Shown here piece by piece: positions 24,095 to 34,262 of a DNA stretch of 64,000 nucleotides. The translations under genes were made by a program, and so were the position numbers. Source of the DNA: Mucor racemosus (Eukaryota > Mucoromycota > Mucoromycetes > Mucorales > Mucoraceae); NCBI GenBank assembly GCA_027405735.1, contig JAPEHQ010000005.1, forward strand, positions 992,001 to 1,056,000, given 5' to 3'. Within the stretch, counting starts at the first letter, position 1. The number at the start of each line of letters is the position of its first letter. The notes under the pieces were generated by a model. It did no database searches. It was given only the letters and a program-made list of their open reading frames with translations, and was not told where the DNA came from.

Positions 24095-25325
24095 TTACAA
24101 TCGATATGATACGCCTAGACGTTTTCCACAACCGGGACAAAAGTGAGCTACATCTACATATAAAATGAATATTTTCCATTAAATGAAACAGTTGAGTGTA
24201 TATTATATAAATATTGTTGAGTTTAATTATATATTTAAATTACCTTTAAAATACTTCACATAAAATGGAACCCAAAACAGAATTACTGTACACAATAACC
24301 TACAAAGCAATAAAATACAATCAATCAATCAGTTAATCAACCAATCAACCATAAACTAGCAAACATCTAATAAGGTATCCTTACAGTATAAATGACATGA
24401 GCCAGACCATAGATCCATTACGATATCTTATTCGAGTTTGAATATATTTTTCGCAAACTTGGCAAAACGCTTTTGTCTCAAAATCAGGTAACTGATGTTG
24501 TTTCATCATAATATTGATTCTTTTCTGTCGCCAAGATCTTATGGTTTGACGTCCTGTACTAAAAGCACTCTTGATACTGGCACCACTCACACTTAATCTT
24601 CGTCGATTATTAGAAGCATTTGATTGTAAAAACATGTCTTTTTTTCTTTGTAAATAAGAAGATCTACTGCCACTCGTGGAGGATTGAGGCTGTGTGTTGG
24701 TGTTTGGAGTTTGCCATGGTGGTGTATTAGATTCATCGCCATAATATGTGGAATCTTCATGATACTGATAAGGTTGTTGTTTTTGGGGTGGAAGCGGTGT
24801 GCCAAAATAAAATATCTGATTTCGTGTTGAGCCATTATGTGGTGTAGTAGTAGTGGACGATCCTCCTGCTCTGTTGTTCAAATACTCCATTTGTTGTTGT
24901 TGTGCAGCTGTAAATGAATGTACAGAACATAAAGACCGATTATCATCTGCTTTTTTACGCCTATGATTCTTTTTTACTACAGTGTCGTATTCCATTGATG
25001 AAGATGACGATGTGGATGTAGTAGAATGGACTGAGCAAGTGGAATATATGATCGGTGTGGATCGCGCCTCTGCAAAATATCGGTGAGTGTCAGCTGATAG
25101 ATCAGGATCTACTGCTGCTGTTTTATTTTGGAATGATGGTTGTTGTTGCTCAGTGATGCTACTATTGTTTTGATATTCGTCCATTTTCTTGCCATGTTGA
25201 ATGACAGATTTCATTTTATACTGATTTGTTGATTCGCTGTTTTTATGTGATTTCTTTTTTAATATTGCATTTCTTTCATTGTCATAGCGAGAAGAATTTG
25301 TAACAGTTGATGAAGAAGGATCCAT
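24095..25325 (-). CDS. LITAF-domain membrane zinc-ribbon protein
   Basis: Exons 25325-24385, 24299-24244 and 24153-24095 join in phase to 351 residues. The first ~285 residues are disordered and rich in Ser, Thr, Gln and Asn. The C-terminal ~70 residues form a LITAF domain: FCQVCEKYIQTRIRY (first CxxC), a hydrophobic segment WLMSFILLLCTVILFWVPFYV that inserts into the membrane face, then KDVAHFCPGCGKRLGV (second CxxC). Proteins of this class sit on the cytosolic face of endosome or plasma membranes in membrane-trafficking roles. The last two exons are too short to appear as ORFs; an intronless reading stops right after the first half of the domain. The specific function of this member is unknown. 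Confidence 0.85.
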
Positions 25326-25989
25326 TTATATATCAAACCGGATTTTTGTCAAGAGAAAGCTGTTGTATGGATGTTTTACAAACAAAAGAAAAAGTAAATG
25401 TGTAGAAAAAGGAAGAAGAAGAAAAAGGAGAAAAAGGTTGTATTCTCTTCATAACAATAACAATGATTTGATCAGTAACATAAACAACACGCACTCGGGT
25501 TAACTTTCACAGGTATATAATCTAGTAAATACTAAGTGCTACCTTGGAATATGCTGTTGAAAATCAAGAGATCCTGTAGCCATGTGTGACTTGAAGAAAC
25601 AGACCCAAGTTTCTTTACTTTCCCTGCTGACCACTCCACATCACATCACATCACAAGACCTGCTGAATCTGTACGGTTTATAACATATACCTGTATGAAG
25701 TGGATTTATTACAATTGCCATTTTAAATATAGAAACCTAAGTTAATGAAGCAAATAAACAAAATATGCCTTTTTGTTGTTGTTGTTGAGTATCATTTTTT
25801 TTTTTCAGATGATGATATCTGACAGTAGTGATATCATGCACATCAATCACTCTATTATGCACATGCGTATGACCTATCATATTTAATTAGTATATGACTG
25901 GTTGAATTCGTATATCATCAAGCGTCGCGCCTAATAGTAAAAACAGTGTAATCTCCAATCTTCAATGTTTTAATATTTCATTTAAACTC
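25326..25989. other. Upstream region of the LITAF gene
   Basis: Holds purine-rich stretches (GGAAGAAGAAGAAAAAGG near 25411) and GT-rich short repeats, including TTGTTGTTGTTG near 25773. No gene recognised. Confidence 0.4.
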
Positions 25990-26790
25990 GAAGCGTGCTA
26001 TCTTTTCTATAACTAGCCCCATACTAAACGGGTTTCTTAGTATACTTTGAACATTCCAAAATAGATATAAATTGGCCACATTATGCTGTCTGTTCCTGAA
26101 TTCATTTTATATCGCAAGAAGACTCAAAAACAGGCGAAAATTACAGTTCTTTTCTTAAAAATTGGGTCCGACTTTTCATTCCTGCTCTATTTTTTTTTTC
26201 ATTGAATAACACCAAGAAAAAATTATATGCCAATGTACCTGAGATGCACAGCTTTAATCCAAAAATAAGTATCCGAAAATATCCTATTTTTTGCAGTTGG
26301 TATTAATTTTTCAGTGCCAAGGTTTCAAATTTTTACGCGTATTTCACTGGTAAAGGATTGAAAACTTTGAAGCTTCATATCTCTACAAAAAATTAAGCTA
26401 TACTAACACTCTTCAATAATAAAATTCACTTGTTTTGAAGTGCTCTATAACATATTTTAATATAAAAAAATTCTGAGCACCTTTATTTTTTTTTCATTTT
26501 TTTGGCACTTCTATAGTAGGTTTCAAAATATTGGTTAAATTGAGCAACATTTTTTTTGCATTCACATCATTAAGCTTGTTGAGCTCTCTCGGGCCCAATT
26601 TAGTTTTTTTCAAAATATTAATTTTTCGTGGAGATATTCTCAAAAATATGCACAAAAAAATACCTTCATTTCAAGCTTCCATTTTTCCCTTGTATACCCT
26701 CGTCCCAAATTCTGATTTTGAAAAAAATTGGACAAAAATCTCATATTCTCTACGAAAAATAATTCTAAAAGGTTCAGTAATAACTTGATA
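25990..26790 (+). repeat. Dispersed repeat family B, copy 1
   Basis: Matches 45580-46925 (+, interrupted by two LTRs) and 51456-52170 (inverted). Shared landmarks are a segment starting GCCAATGTACCTGAGATGCA, another starting TGAGCTCTCTCGG, and CCCTCGTCCCAAATTCTGA. This copy is uninterrupted and serves as an empty site for the LTR at 45965. No coding capacity seen. Confidence 0.7.
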
Positions 26791-27588
26791 GATAGATAAT
26801 TTTGCTGCAAATTATTTCAATTACTTACATATAAAATATGCTTATAAAAAGTGGTGTAGATCTTCAAAAAACCTTTAAAATTTCAATTACATTTTACGCA
26901 AAATTTAATGTGAAACATTTGTTTAAATTTTGTTTATATGAATGCATAATTTAAAACTATACAAAAAATGTATAATACGCTAAGTCTTCTTATTTTGCAG
27001 TTCATGAGCTATTAAGCGATTTTGTATTTTTAACCATTTTTCAATCATTTTTTTGAATCAATTTTGGAACCCAGTTAGCATAGGTGTTAAGCTGTAATAT
27101 GAACTCTTATTTTGATTATCTCGACAAAAAATTAATATTTTTCGTTGAAACAAAAAATGCAAAGTAGTTTTCAGTTGGATCTATCTTGTGAATACACAAA
27201 AGTGACGCCTTAATTTAGGTGCTCAATTTTTTACAAACGATTTTAGGACAACTTTGGCCAAATAATATTAGGCCTGTGCACTTATATTCTGGTGCATTAA
27301 TTCTTTTATATTTGGGTTCTTCGCTTGAAAGGACAAGATATCCTTCCCACTCTCAGGTGAATTTTAATCAAACATGCTGAACCGCAGTAAGCTCTTTACC
27401 TTTATGATTGATTCATGCAAGAAACTATATTTGAAAGCAGTTATTTTTCTTGTAAAACATCAATATTGCTTGATAAAGACAGCAATAGGTTATATGTTCC
27501 ATTTTCTTTTCATGTAAACTTAGTTGCAGCAGATTTCATGCAGCATAAGAAACTCACTCCAAATATGATTAAATGAATGCATACAAAA
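26791..27588. other. Gene-free AT-rich region downstream of JJJ1
   Basis: No ORF, RNA gene or repeat shared with the rest of the window could be supported. Confidence 0.4.
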
Positions 27589-27830
27589 CTAGCGTCTTTT
27601 ATTTCCCTTCTTTCCTGCTTTTGATCCTGCTTGAGGAATAGCTAAAGCATGTCCTGTCTCACTGATATGACTAAACAACTGATTTCTGGTCTCAAATTGA
27701 TCTCCACAAACATTGCATCCGTTCTAAGTGATTAAATACATGTCAATTTCACAATTATACATTTCAATCATCTGATTTTTACCTCTGAAGACGTATTTTC
27801 TTCTTTAAGCTTCTTTTTCTCCTTACGTTT
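27589..27830 (-). pseudogene. JJJ1: Severed 3' end of JJJ1/DNAJC21 (C-terminal C2H2 zinc finger)
   Basis: This is the missing tail of the J-protein gene at 34250-35949. Two exons, 27830-27783 and 27723-27589 (TAG at 27591-27589), encode a Lys/Glu-rich stretch, then CNVCGDQFETRNQLFSHI and SETGHAL, the C-terminal C2H2 finger typical of Jjj1/DNAJC21, and a basic end AGSKAGKKGNKR. The reading phase on this side of the insertion is the one left open at 34263 once one copy of the CGTTT duplication is discounted, so both pieces were one exon. It now lies 6.4 kb downstream behind a full retrotransposon and has no start codon of its own. Confidence 0.9.
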
Positions 27831-28493
27831 TGCAGTAAAATGTAGAATAAAAGCTTTGAAAAAAGATACAGTTTAAATCCTTCTGTATTCAAAAAATGGA
27901 TAGTGTGCAATAGGTCTATATTTCTACTCTATTTATATTAGTTGTGCTTTTGTTATATCTGGGAGTTGCACCGTAACTGTCAGTGATCTATCAGAATTAG
28001 GAATAACCGAATTACCAACTTAGGACTTCTGTCAAACCGTGATGTTTAACATGCGAATCAGACAATGCTGCATTCCATACATATATCATCATGCTACTTA
28101 TTAAATGATTGAAGCATGATTCCATTGTCTTCATGCAATATCCATATGTTTATTCTTTTTGGTAAATCAATTAGTTTGTTTGTGATTTTAAAGTTTATAT
28201 TGAGCTTCTTGATTTACATAATCAAGGCGGTCTTTTAATGCCCGTTTTTTGGCATATTTGTTAATGATCCGCATAGAGCAATCCTTACTTTGATCTATGT
28301 GTTTCTTCAGCTTATTTTATGAATCAATTTGCTTTGTTTATGATTCGGTCTATTTTATTTATATGTTAAATTACTAATACTTTCTGTATTTACTGTTAAA
28401 TTCATGTTATCTCTATTGAAATATTAGAGCATGGTTTTATGTGAGATAACATTTAATTTCTTATGTGGGGAAATAGTATCCTAGTTCAGCACA
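27831..28493 (-). repeat. 3' LTR of the chromovirus
   Basis: 663 bp with TG..CA ends. On the plus strand it begins TGCAGTAAAATGTAG and ends CCTAGTTCAGCACA. Flanked outside by CGTTT. Read base by base against the other LTR I find no difference. Confidence 0.95.
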
Positions 28494-28505
28494 TGCCCCC
28501 CCGCT
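28494..28505 (-). other. Polypurine tract of the chromovirus
   Basis: Immediately inside the 3' LTR the minus strand reads AGCGGGGGGGCA, a G-rich purine run of the kind that primes plus-strand DNA synthesis. Confidence 0.65.
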
Positions 28506-28630
28506 AAACTCAATCAAGCATTGAGTTGACCCGAAGATTCGACATTTGGAGAAACTATTTCTTTATAAAGTTATTGTTTGGAGTAGTAAAAAATATTTAT
28601 TTTTTTTTTTTTTTTTTTTTTTTTTCGTTT

Positions 28631-31378
28631 TTACTTGGAAGTTTTAGGACGCTTGTTGCGACGGAAAGTGCTATTTGATGAGGATTTAGTTTTGCGTGAA
28701 TTATTTGTAGAGTCTATTTCAGTATCTTTGGGTGAAGTATTATTGATTCTTTTACGTAAAGTTTCTCGGTTACGAAGATCCTTAATTTTCTTCCAGTAAT
28801 TTGAAATTGGGATGGGGGAGGAGAACAAGTCAGGTGTGAGCCAATCATTTTCTCTTTCACCATATCCACTCCATTTAGTCAAGTATTCTGTGGTACCATC
28901 TGATAAGGTTCGGTGGTCGCGAATTTCCTCGACTTCGTATACTTTCTCTTCAAGAGCTGTTTCATCAAGGGAAACTACTTTTAATTCAGAAGGTGTATAT
29001 TCACGATGGAGAAGTTCATGTGAATCGTCTTTTAAAACGTAATTTCCTGCTTGGGTGCGACGTACTATAACATAGGGTCCTGCATACATTGGAGCTAATT
29101 TATTAGCACGTCCTTCCGCCAATCGTACCATTACAGGTGTATCAACGGGAATATTTTCAAGTATATAATGTTTTTTGTTAAATTTATCGCTGTACAACTT
29201 TGCTAATTCTAATGTGCGCTGTTGTATAGCAGGAAAAACAATGTCATTCATGATTTCTGCACGTTTTTGCAATTCTTCAAGTGTTAATGCTTTTCGATTG
29301 TTTCTATTTTTTCTTTTGGGGTCAATGTTCACTTGTCGAGCGTACATTAGGGAAAATGGAGTGCTTGCAGTCCTGTCTCTTACTTTCATGTTGATTACCA
29401 ACTGAGCAACAGGTAAGCGATCATCCCAATTGTATGTGTCATTTCCGCACATTTTTCGTAGGGTATTTATGACTATTTTCACCGCATTTTCGCTATGGCC
29501 ATTCCCTTGGGGGTAATAAGGTGTACTAAAGACCATATCAATATTTAATGCTTTATTGATATAAGACGACAAGGAATTGCGAAATTCGCGGGCATTATCG
29601 CTGACAATGACATTTACACTACAACCGTAATCAGAAAAAATGGATAGTAGCAAGGAAGCAATTGTATCACTTTGTTTATTCGGTGCTGGGCGAGCGATAA
29701 TATATTTTGTGCAAATATCAACCACAACCAAGATATAGCAATTTCCTTTCCCAGATACGGGTAAGGGTCCAATCATGTCGAGTCCTATAAATTCAAAAGG
29801 TTCATACGATACGACACTCTTCAATGGATTAAATCCTTTCTTGGTTATATTATGCATTGCACACTCTTTACACGACAACAACACCTCTTTTACATCTTTA
29901 TATATAGAATTCCAGTGCAGCCCATGATATGTTTGAATTTGCTTTACACAAGCTGATATTCCAAAATGGCCAAATTTATGCGCATCTTTAATTATTTGGA
30001 TTCTATCACTTTCAGGTGGGCAAATGTAGTCAGTGGTTGCTTCCTTAAATTCTTTACTATTAATCTTGACGGCAAGCACATTTAGATTTTTATCCTTGGA
30101 GTACACCTTCTTTTGTTTTATAACTTGGTTTCCTCCTTTTGCTCTTCGTAACAGGATCAATTTTTCTAATTTTTTTATTTGCTGGTCATGCTCATCAGCA
30201 AGTTCTTCGTCTTCAGTAATGGCAGGGTACAATCTCGATAATCGATCAGCTAAGATATTTTCCATACCTTTGATATGTGATACCGAGAAATTGAATTCAC
30301 CCAATATTTCCAAGTAACTTTGAAGTGTACTATTTAGAGTAGACGACGTGAACAAATAGGTAAGGGCTAAGTGATCACAAAGTACAGTTATATTATTGTG
30401 TCCCCATAGTAAGGGTTTATACTTTTGGAAACCATATACAATGGCAGCAGTTTCTCTCCTATTAGTCGACCAATTTCTTTCGGCACTATTAAGAGATCTA
30501 CTTGCAAATGCAATATGTTTGATTCGATCAAACTCATCTTTTTGAAATAGACAAGCCGAAATGCCAAGTACACTTGCATCAGTTTGTAAATAATACGGTT
30601 GCGATGGTTCAGGTGCATATAAAATTTGATTAGACATTAAGATTCGTTTTATTCTTTCGAGTCGATCTGTATGCAACGGGGTCCATTTCTTTTTGATGTC
30701 TTTTTCGTTTCGTAGACTATCAATTGGGGCAGCTACCTTTGACAACATGGGACAATAATCTCGTAAGTGAGAAATAATGCCCATAATGCTTCGTACTTGT
30801 TTTGTTGTTTTTGGGATTTCCCAAGAATCAATGTTAGATAATTTTCTGGTATCAATTTTGGTGACATTTCTACTGATTACAAAGCCAAGCAAATAAACAC
30901 TTGTTTGGAAGAAAGAGCACTTGTCAATATTGATTCTGAGGTTTACTTTTGTTAGTCGATTTACAACTAAATTTATAAGGATAATTTGTGTTTGTACATC
31001 TTTAGAAAAGAGAACAATATCATCGACATAATGCTCCAGACTACCTTGGAATTCACTGTCAATTTTGCTAATATCTTTATTTTCTTTGACATATACTTTT
31101 TTTACTTCATTTCTCAGTTCTTGTTCAATGCCATTGAATAAAACTGACATATTATAAACGAACTGGCTTACTAGAAATTTCAATCCGAAAGGTGCACGAG
31201 CCCATTGATATGTAATATTATTATGACTAAATATGAGGCAACGTCTCGATTCAGGTGACACAGGGTATGCAAAATACGCTTGTTTTAGGTCTAAAACACT
31301 TATTATATTAGCACGACCTGATACTCTACCAAATATTTCCTGAATTTTTTGGAATGGCAAAGTTTTCATGACAATCAT
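28631..31378 (-). CDS. Chromovirus pol: RT, RNase H, integrase, chromodomain
   Basis: An open frame of 915 codons. Reverse transcriptase: SVLDLKQAYFAYPVS (first Asp), YQWARAPFGL, and HYVDDIVLFSKD (YxDD box, about 116). RNase H: YLQTDASVLGISACLF, RNWSTNRRETAAIVYG and VLCDHLALTYL. Integrase: HHCC-type HKFGHFG..CKEC, then catalytic acidic residues in GLDMIGPLP, VSDNAREF and GNGHSENAVK. A chromodomain ends the protein (YEVEEIRDHR..YLTKWSGYGERENDWL, about 815-850), followed by a basic tail. The N-terminal RT block (LAVPKRDP..KLRICCDLRRIN) lies in the overlapping upstream frame, so this frame starts in the middle of RT and its ATG at 31378 is probably not a true start. Confidence 0.9.
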   Translation of the reverse strand: MIVMKTLPFQKIQEIFGRVSGRANIISVLDLKQAYFAYPVSPESRRCLIFSHNNITYQWARAPFGLKFLVSQFVYNMSVLFNGIEQELRNEVKKVYVKENKDISKIDSEFQGSLEHYVDDIVLFSKDVQTQIILINLVVNRLTKVNLRINIDKCSFFQTSVYLLGFVISRNVTKIDTRKLSNIDSWEIPKTTKQVRSIMGIISHLRDYCPMLSKVAAPIDSLRNEKDIKKKWTPLHTDRLERIKRILMSNQILYAPEPSQPYYLQTDASVLGISACLFQKDEFDRIKHIAFASRSLNSAERNWSTNRRETAAIVYGFQKYKPLLWGHNNITVLCDHLALTYLFTSSTLNSTLQSYLEILGEFNFSVSHIKGMENILADRLSRLYPAITEDEELADEHDQQIKKLEKLILLRRAKGGNQVIKQKKVYSKDKNLNVLAVKINSKEFKEATTDYICPPESDRIQIIKDAHKFGHFGISACVKQIQTYHGLHWNSIYKDVKEVLLSCKECAMHNITKKGFNPLKSVVSYEPFEFIGLDMIGPLPVSGKGNCYILVVVDICTKYIIARPAPNKQSDTIASLLLSIFSDYGCSVNVIVSDNAREFRNSLSSYINKALNIDMVFSTPYYPQGNGHSENAVKIVINTLRKMCGNDTYNWDDRLPVAQLVINMKVRDRTASTPFSLMYARQVNIDPKRKNRNNRKALTLEELQKRAEIMNDIVFPAIQQRTLELAKLYSDKFNKKHYILENIPVDTPVMVRLAEGRANKLAPMYAGPYVIVRRTQAGNYVLKDDSHELLHREYTPSELKVVSLDETALEEKVYEVEEIRDHRTLSDGTTEYLTKWSGYGERENDWLTPDLFSSPIPISNYWKKIKDLRNRETLRKRINNTSPKDTEIDSTNNSRKTKSSSNSTFRRNKRPKTSK

Positions 31379-33563
31379 TGTCAGATATTGCTGCGTTGAT
31401 TCTTCTCAAATCACAACAAATTCTTAATTTGGTTTGTTTTCCAGTAACTGGATCACGTTTGGGTACAGCTAGTAAAGGCGAATGGAAAGTAGGATCAGGT
31501 TTTGTTATTTCAACAATTCCATCTTTCAACCATTGTTCCAGTTGTATCTTGATTTCGGCATTTGCATTAACAGCTAAGGGGTATTGACGAACAAAGCAAT
31601 TGCTAGGATTTGTTATTTTTATTTTTACAACTGATTCAGGCATAGTACAAGCAGAATCACTAGGAATGGCAATGTTTTTTTCCAAAGCTGGTTGAATTAA
31701 AGCTAATAATTCCTTTCTTTCGCTTGGCGTCCCATAATCTGCTTTTTCAGGGTTAAACGTATTTTCAGGATCATGATTTATGTCTTCAAATTGTTTCAAT
31801 TCATTTTCTCTATCTGAATCAGGCCATTTAAAGGCTACACCACTCAGATAGATATTTAATTTTGGGAGAATGTCGATACCAAGAAGGACATCAAATTCAG
31901 TTGACAATTCATCATTAAATTCGATTACCTCAAATTCATGTTTAAATTTAATGTTATTTGTGTACGTAACTTCCATTGGCTCAGTTTTACCAACTCTAGT
32001 TACAGAGCTGTTTTGTTTATTATCATTTACTGAAAGGAAATTTAGGTAACCATTTGTCTTGATTGTTTTAATAGATGAGAAATCTTTATTTAAAATTTTA
32101 ATATTTATAAAACTAATATCAGAGCCAGGATCAACTTTGCCAATTACTCTCCTATTATTTAATAGTAAAGGTGTTATTAGTTTCATATTATTGTTATTGT
32201 TTGTCTTTTTCGACTTACAAGGATATGCTCCATTTTCATAAATTTCCTTGATACTATTTTCTAAATTTTCATTTTCATTTCCTTCACTTTTAGAAGCAGA
32301 AGAGACCGACAAAACGGAAACAGAAGCAGACTTTTGCTTCTTGGCAGCATGATATTCTTCACAAGTGTGGCCATGGCGCCAAGTACGACCGCAATGGCGG
32401 CAAGGAGCAGGGTTCTTGGTAGCGCGGTTTGGCCTATTTTTCTCCCCCAACATCCTTGCTTTAGGCAACTCAGAGGTGAGATCCACACCAGAAGACACAG
32501 AAGCAGCGACAGACTTCTCAGAGTGAAACTTTCGTTTCAACGGAGGATTGCTTGACTTACGGCTGGTATTCCAGGAACCTGGCGTTCTTTCTCCAAGTAA
32601 ATTGAGAGCAACAGTTGAGATTTCTGAAGGAGTCCATCCTTGCTGGTGGGTACGCGACAACAAGACAGTTGAGATATTAAGCTGCCACTCATCAGGAAGA
32701 CTAAGTAGAAAGATATCTCCAAGTGTTGAGTCTTCTCGATGGTAGCCAGCTTCCCCTGCGGTACGGAAAAATCGAATGGAATATTCATCCAACGTTTCAT
32801 CATCTTCAATAGCCATGGTCATGACGGCTCTCTTCTTGTGTAATTTGGAAATTACAGTGCCAAATTTCTTAGCAAAGACGGACTTGACCTCCAACCAAGA
32901 GACACATTTGAGGACCACTGTCTTCATCCAGTCGTCAAGATCATAAGGCAGGGTTAAAGGAATATATTTTTTCCATACATCGTTTATGTCTTGCCCAGAC
33001 GAATAAACAATTTTTTCAAATTCACCTAAAAAGTGATCAACGGATTTGTAAACTTCTTCTTGAGGAAAAGGCTTGCTCTTACTATCCTCCAACTGGAACT
33101 TTGGGAGGTCCCTTTTGCTAATCTTAAGCCCAGAAGAGATTGCCAATTTACTTGTTGAGTTTGTAGCCTTGAGACCTGCAGTCAAAGTCTTGATGTGCAA
33201 TTCCAAGTTTGATAAGACTTCCCGAAGTTCATTCGCTTTCTTATTCCCTGCAACAGTTTCCAAATTACACATTGCTTCAAGGTAGTCCTTCTTTACTTTT
33301 TCCTTTTTTTGCAAAGTTCTTTTCAAAATTTCTTTGTGAGAAACAGGTGCAGGAGGGCGAGCATCTTCCAAGATCTCTTGATCAGATGTAGTACTAAGCT
33401 TATCTTCTTCATCTACGGTAGGAGGAGGAGGAGAGATTTCCATGTCCTTCAGCTTCTCAGTAGCAACCGACATGGCAGTAGAAGGTAATAAAGACTCCTC
33501 CAAGGGTTCAGGAGACAAAGGTTGCTCGGGAGACAAGGGAGAATCAGAGACGATAGAAGACAT
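31326..33563 (-). CDS. Chromovirus Gag, protease and N-terminus of RT
   Basis: A 745-codon frame starting at ATG 33563, 37 bp inside the 5' LTR. It holds an acidic N-terminus, a coiled stretch, a retrotransposon capsid region (YIPLTLPYDLDDWM, KRAVMTMAIEDDETLDEYSI), a variant zinc knuckle near residue 390 (CRHCGRTWRHGHTC, CX2CX5HX3C instead of the usual CX2CX4HX4C), an aspartic protease with VDPGSDISFIN near residue 475 (DPGS in place of DTGA/DSGS) and LLGIDILP near 558, then the RT thumb-side start QWLKDGIVEITKPDP and KLRICCDLRRIN. The frame closes inside RT after an A6 run (31345-31350 as T6 on plus). Confidence 0.9.
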   Translation of the reverse strand: MSSIVSDSPLSPEQPLSPEPLEESLLPSTAMSVATEKLKDMEISPPPPTVDEEDKLSTTSDQEILEDARPPAPVSHKEILKRTLQKKEKVKKDYLEAMCNLETVAGNKKANELREVLSNLELHIKTLTAGLKATNSTSKLAISSGLKISKRDLPKFQLEDSKSKPFPQEEVYKSVDHFLGEFEKIVYSSGQDINDVWKKYIPLTLPYDLDDWMKTVVLKCVSWLEVKSVFAKKFGTVISKLHKKRAVMTMAIEDDETLDEYSIRFFRTAGEAGYHREDSTLGDIFLLSLPDEWQLNISTVLLSRTHQQGWTPSEISTVALNLLGERTPGSWNTSRKSSNPPLKRKFHSEKSVAASVSSGVDLTSELPKARMLGEKNRPNRATKNPAPCRHCGRTWRHGHTCEEYHAAKKQKSASVSVLSVSSASKSEGNENENLENSIKEIYENGAYPCKSKKTNNNNNMKLITPLLLNNRRVIGKVDPGSDISFINIKILNKDFSSIKTIKTNGYLNFLSVNDNKQNSSVTRVGKTEPMEVTYTNNIKFKHEFEVIEFNDELSTEFDVLLGIDILPKLNIYLSGVAFKWPDSDRENELKQFEDINHDPENTFNPEKADYGTPSERKELLALIQPALEKNIAIPSDSACTMPESVVKIKITNPSNCFVRQYPLAVNANAEIKIQLEQWLKDGIVEITKPDPTFHSPLLAVPKRDPVTGKQTKLRICCDLRRINAAISDNDCHENFAIPKNSGNIW

Positions 33564-33599
33564 AAGGTAGAATCAATAATTGATGTAAACTGTAAAAAA

Positions 33600-34262
33600 T
33601 GCAGTAAAATGTAGAATAAAAGCTTTGAAAAAAGATACAGTTTAAATCCTTCTGTATTCAAAAAATGGATAGTGTGCAATAGGTCTATATTTCTACTCTA
33701 TTTATATTAGTTGTGCTTTTGTTATATCTGGGAGTTGCACCGTAACTGTCAGTGATCTATCAGAATTAGGAATAACCGAATTACCAACTTAGGACTTCTG
33801 TCAAACCGTGATGTTTAACATGCGAATCAGACAATGCTGCATTCCATACATATATCATCATGCTACTTATTAAATGATTGAAGCATGATTCCATTGTCTT
33901 CATGCAATATCCATATGTTTATTCTTTTTGGTAAATCAATTAGTTTGTTTGTGATTTTAAAGTTTATATTGAGCTTCTTGATTTACATAATCAAGGCGGT
34001 CTTTTAATGCCCGTTTTTTGGCATATTTGTTAATGATCCGCATAGAGCAATCCTTACTTTGATCTATGTGTTTCTTCAGCTTATTTTATGAATCAATTTG
34101 CTTTGTTTATGATTCGGTCTATTTTATTTATATGTTAAATTACTAATACTTTCTGTATTTACTGTTAAATTCATGTTATCTCTATTGAAATATTAGAGCA
34201 TGGTTTTATGTGAGATAACATTTAATTTCTTATGTGGGGAAATAGTATCCTAGTTCAGCACA
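33600..34262 (-). repeat. 5' LTR of the chromovirus
   Basis: 663 bp, identical to 27831-28493 as read, and flanked outside by CGTTT at 34263-34267. On the element's sense strand the sequence after the LTR is TTTTTTACAGTTTACATC, which does not start with the TGG expected of a tRNA primer site, so the priming mechanism is unclear. Confidence 0.95.

Larger units (their letters stand above)
27831..34262 (-). mobile_element. Full-length Ty3/gypsy chromovirus inserted in JJJ1
   Basis: A 6,432-bp LTR retrotransposon on the minus strand: LTR 33600-34262, Gag-protease-RT start 31326-33563, RT/RNase H/integrase/chromodomain 28631-31378, polypurine tract at 28494-28505, LTR 27831-28493. Target duplication CGTTT at 27826-27830 and 34263-34267. 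The LTRs read as identical over 663 bp, indicating a very recent insertion. The order RT-RNase H-integrase and the C-terminal chromodomain place it in the chromovirus branch of Ty3/gypsy. A frame break in the RT region may disable it. Confidence 0.95.

Noticed and set aside
28812..33391. Many plus-strand ORFs across the chromovirus
   Set aside because: They are antisense shadows of gag-pol and have no family character.
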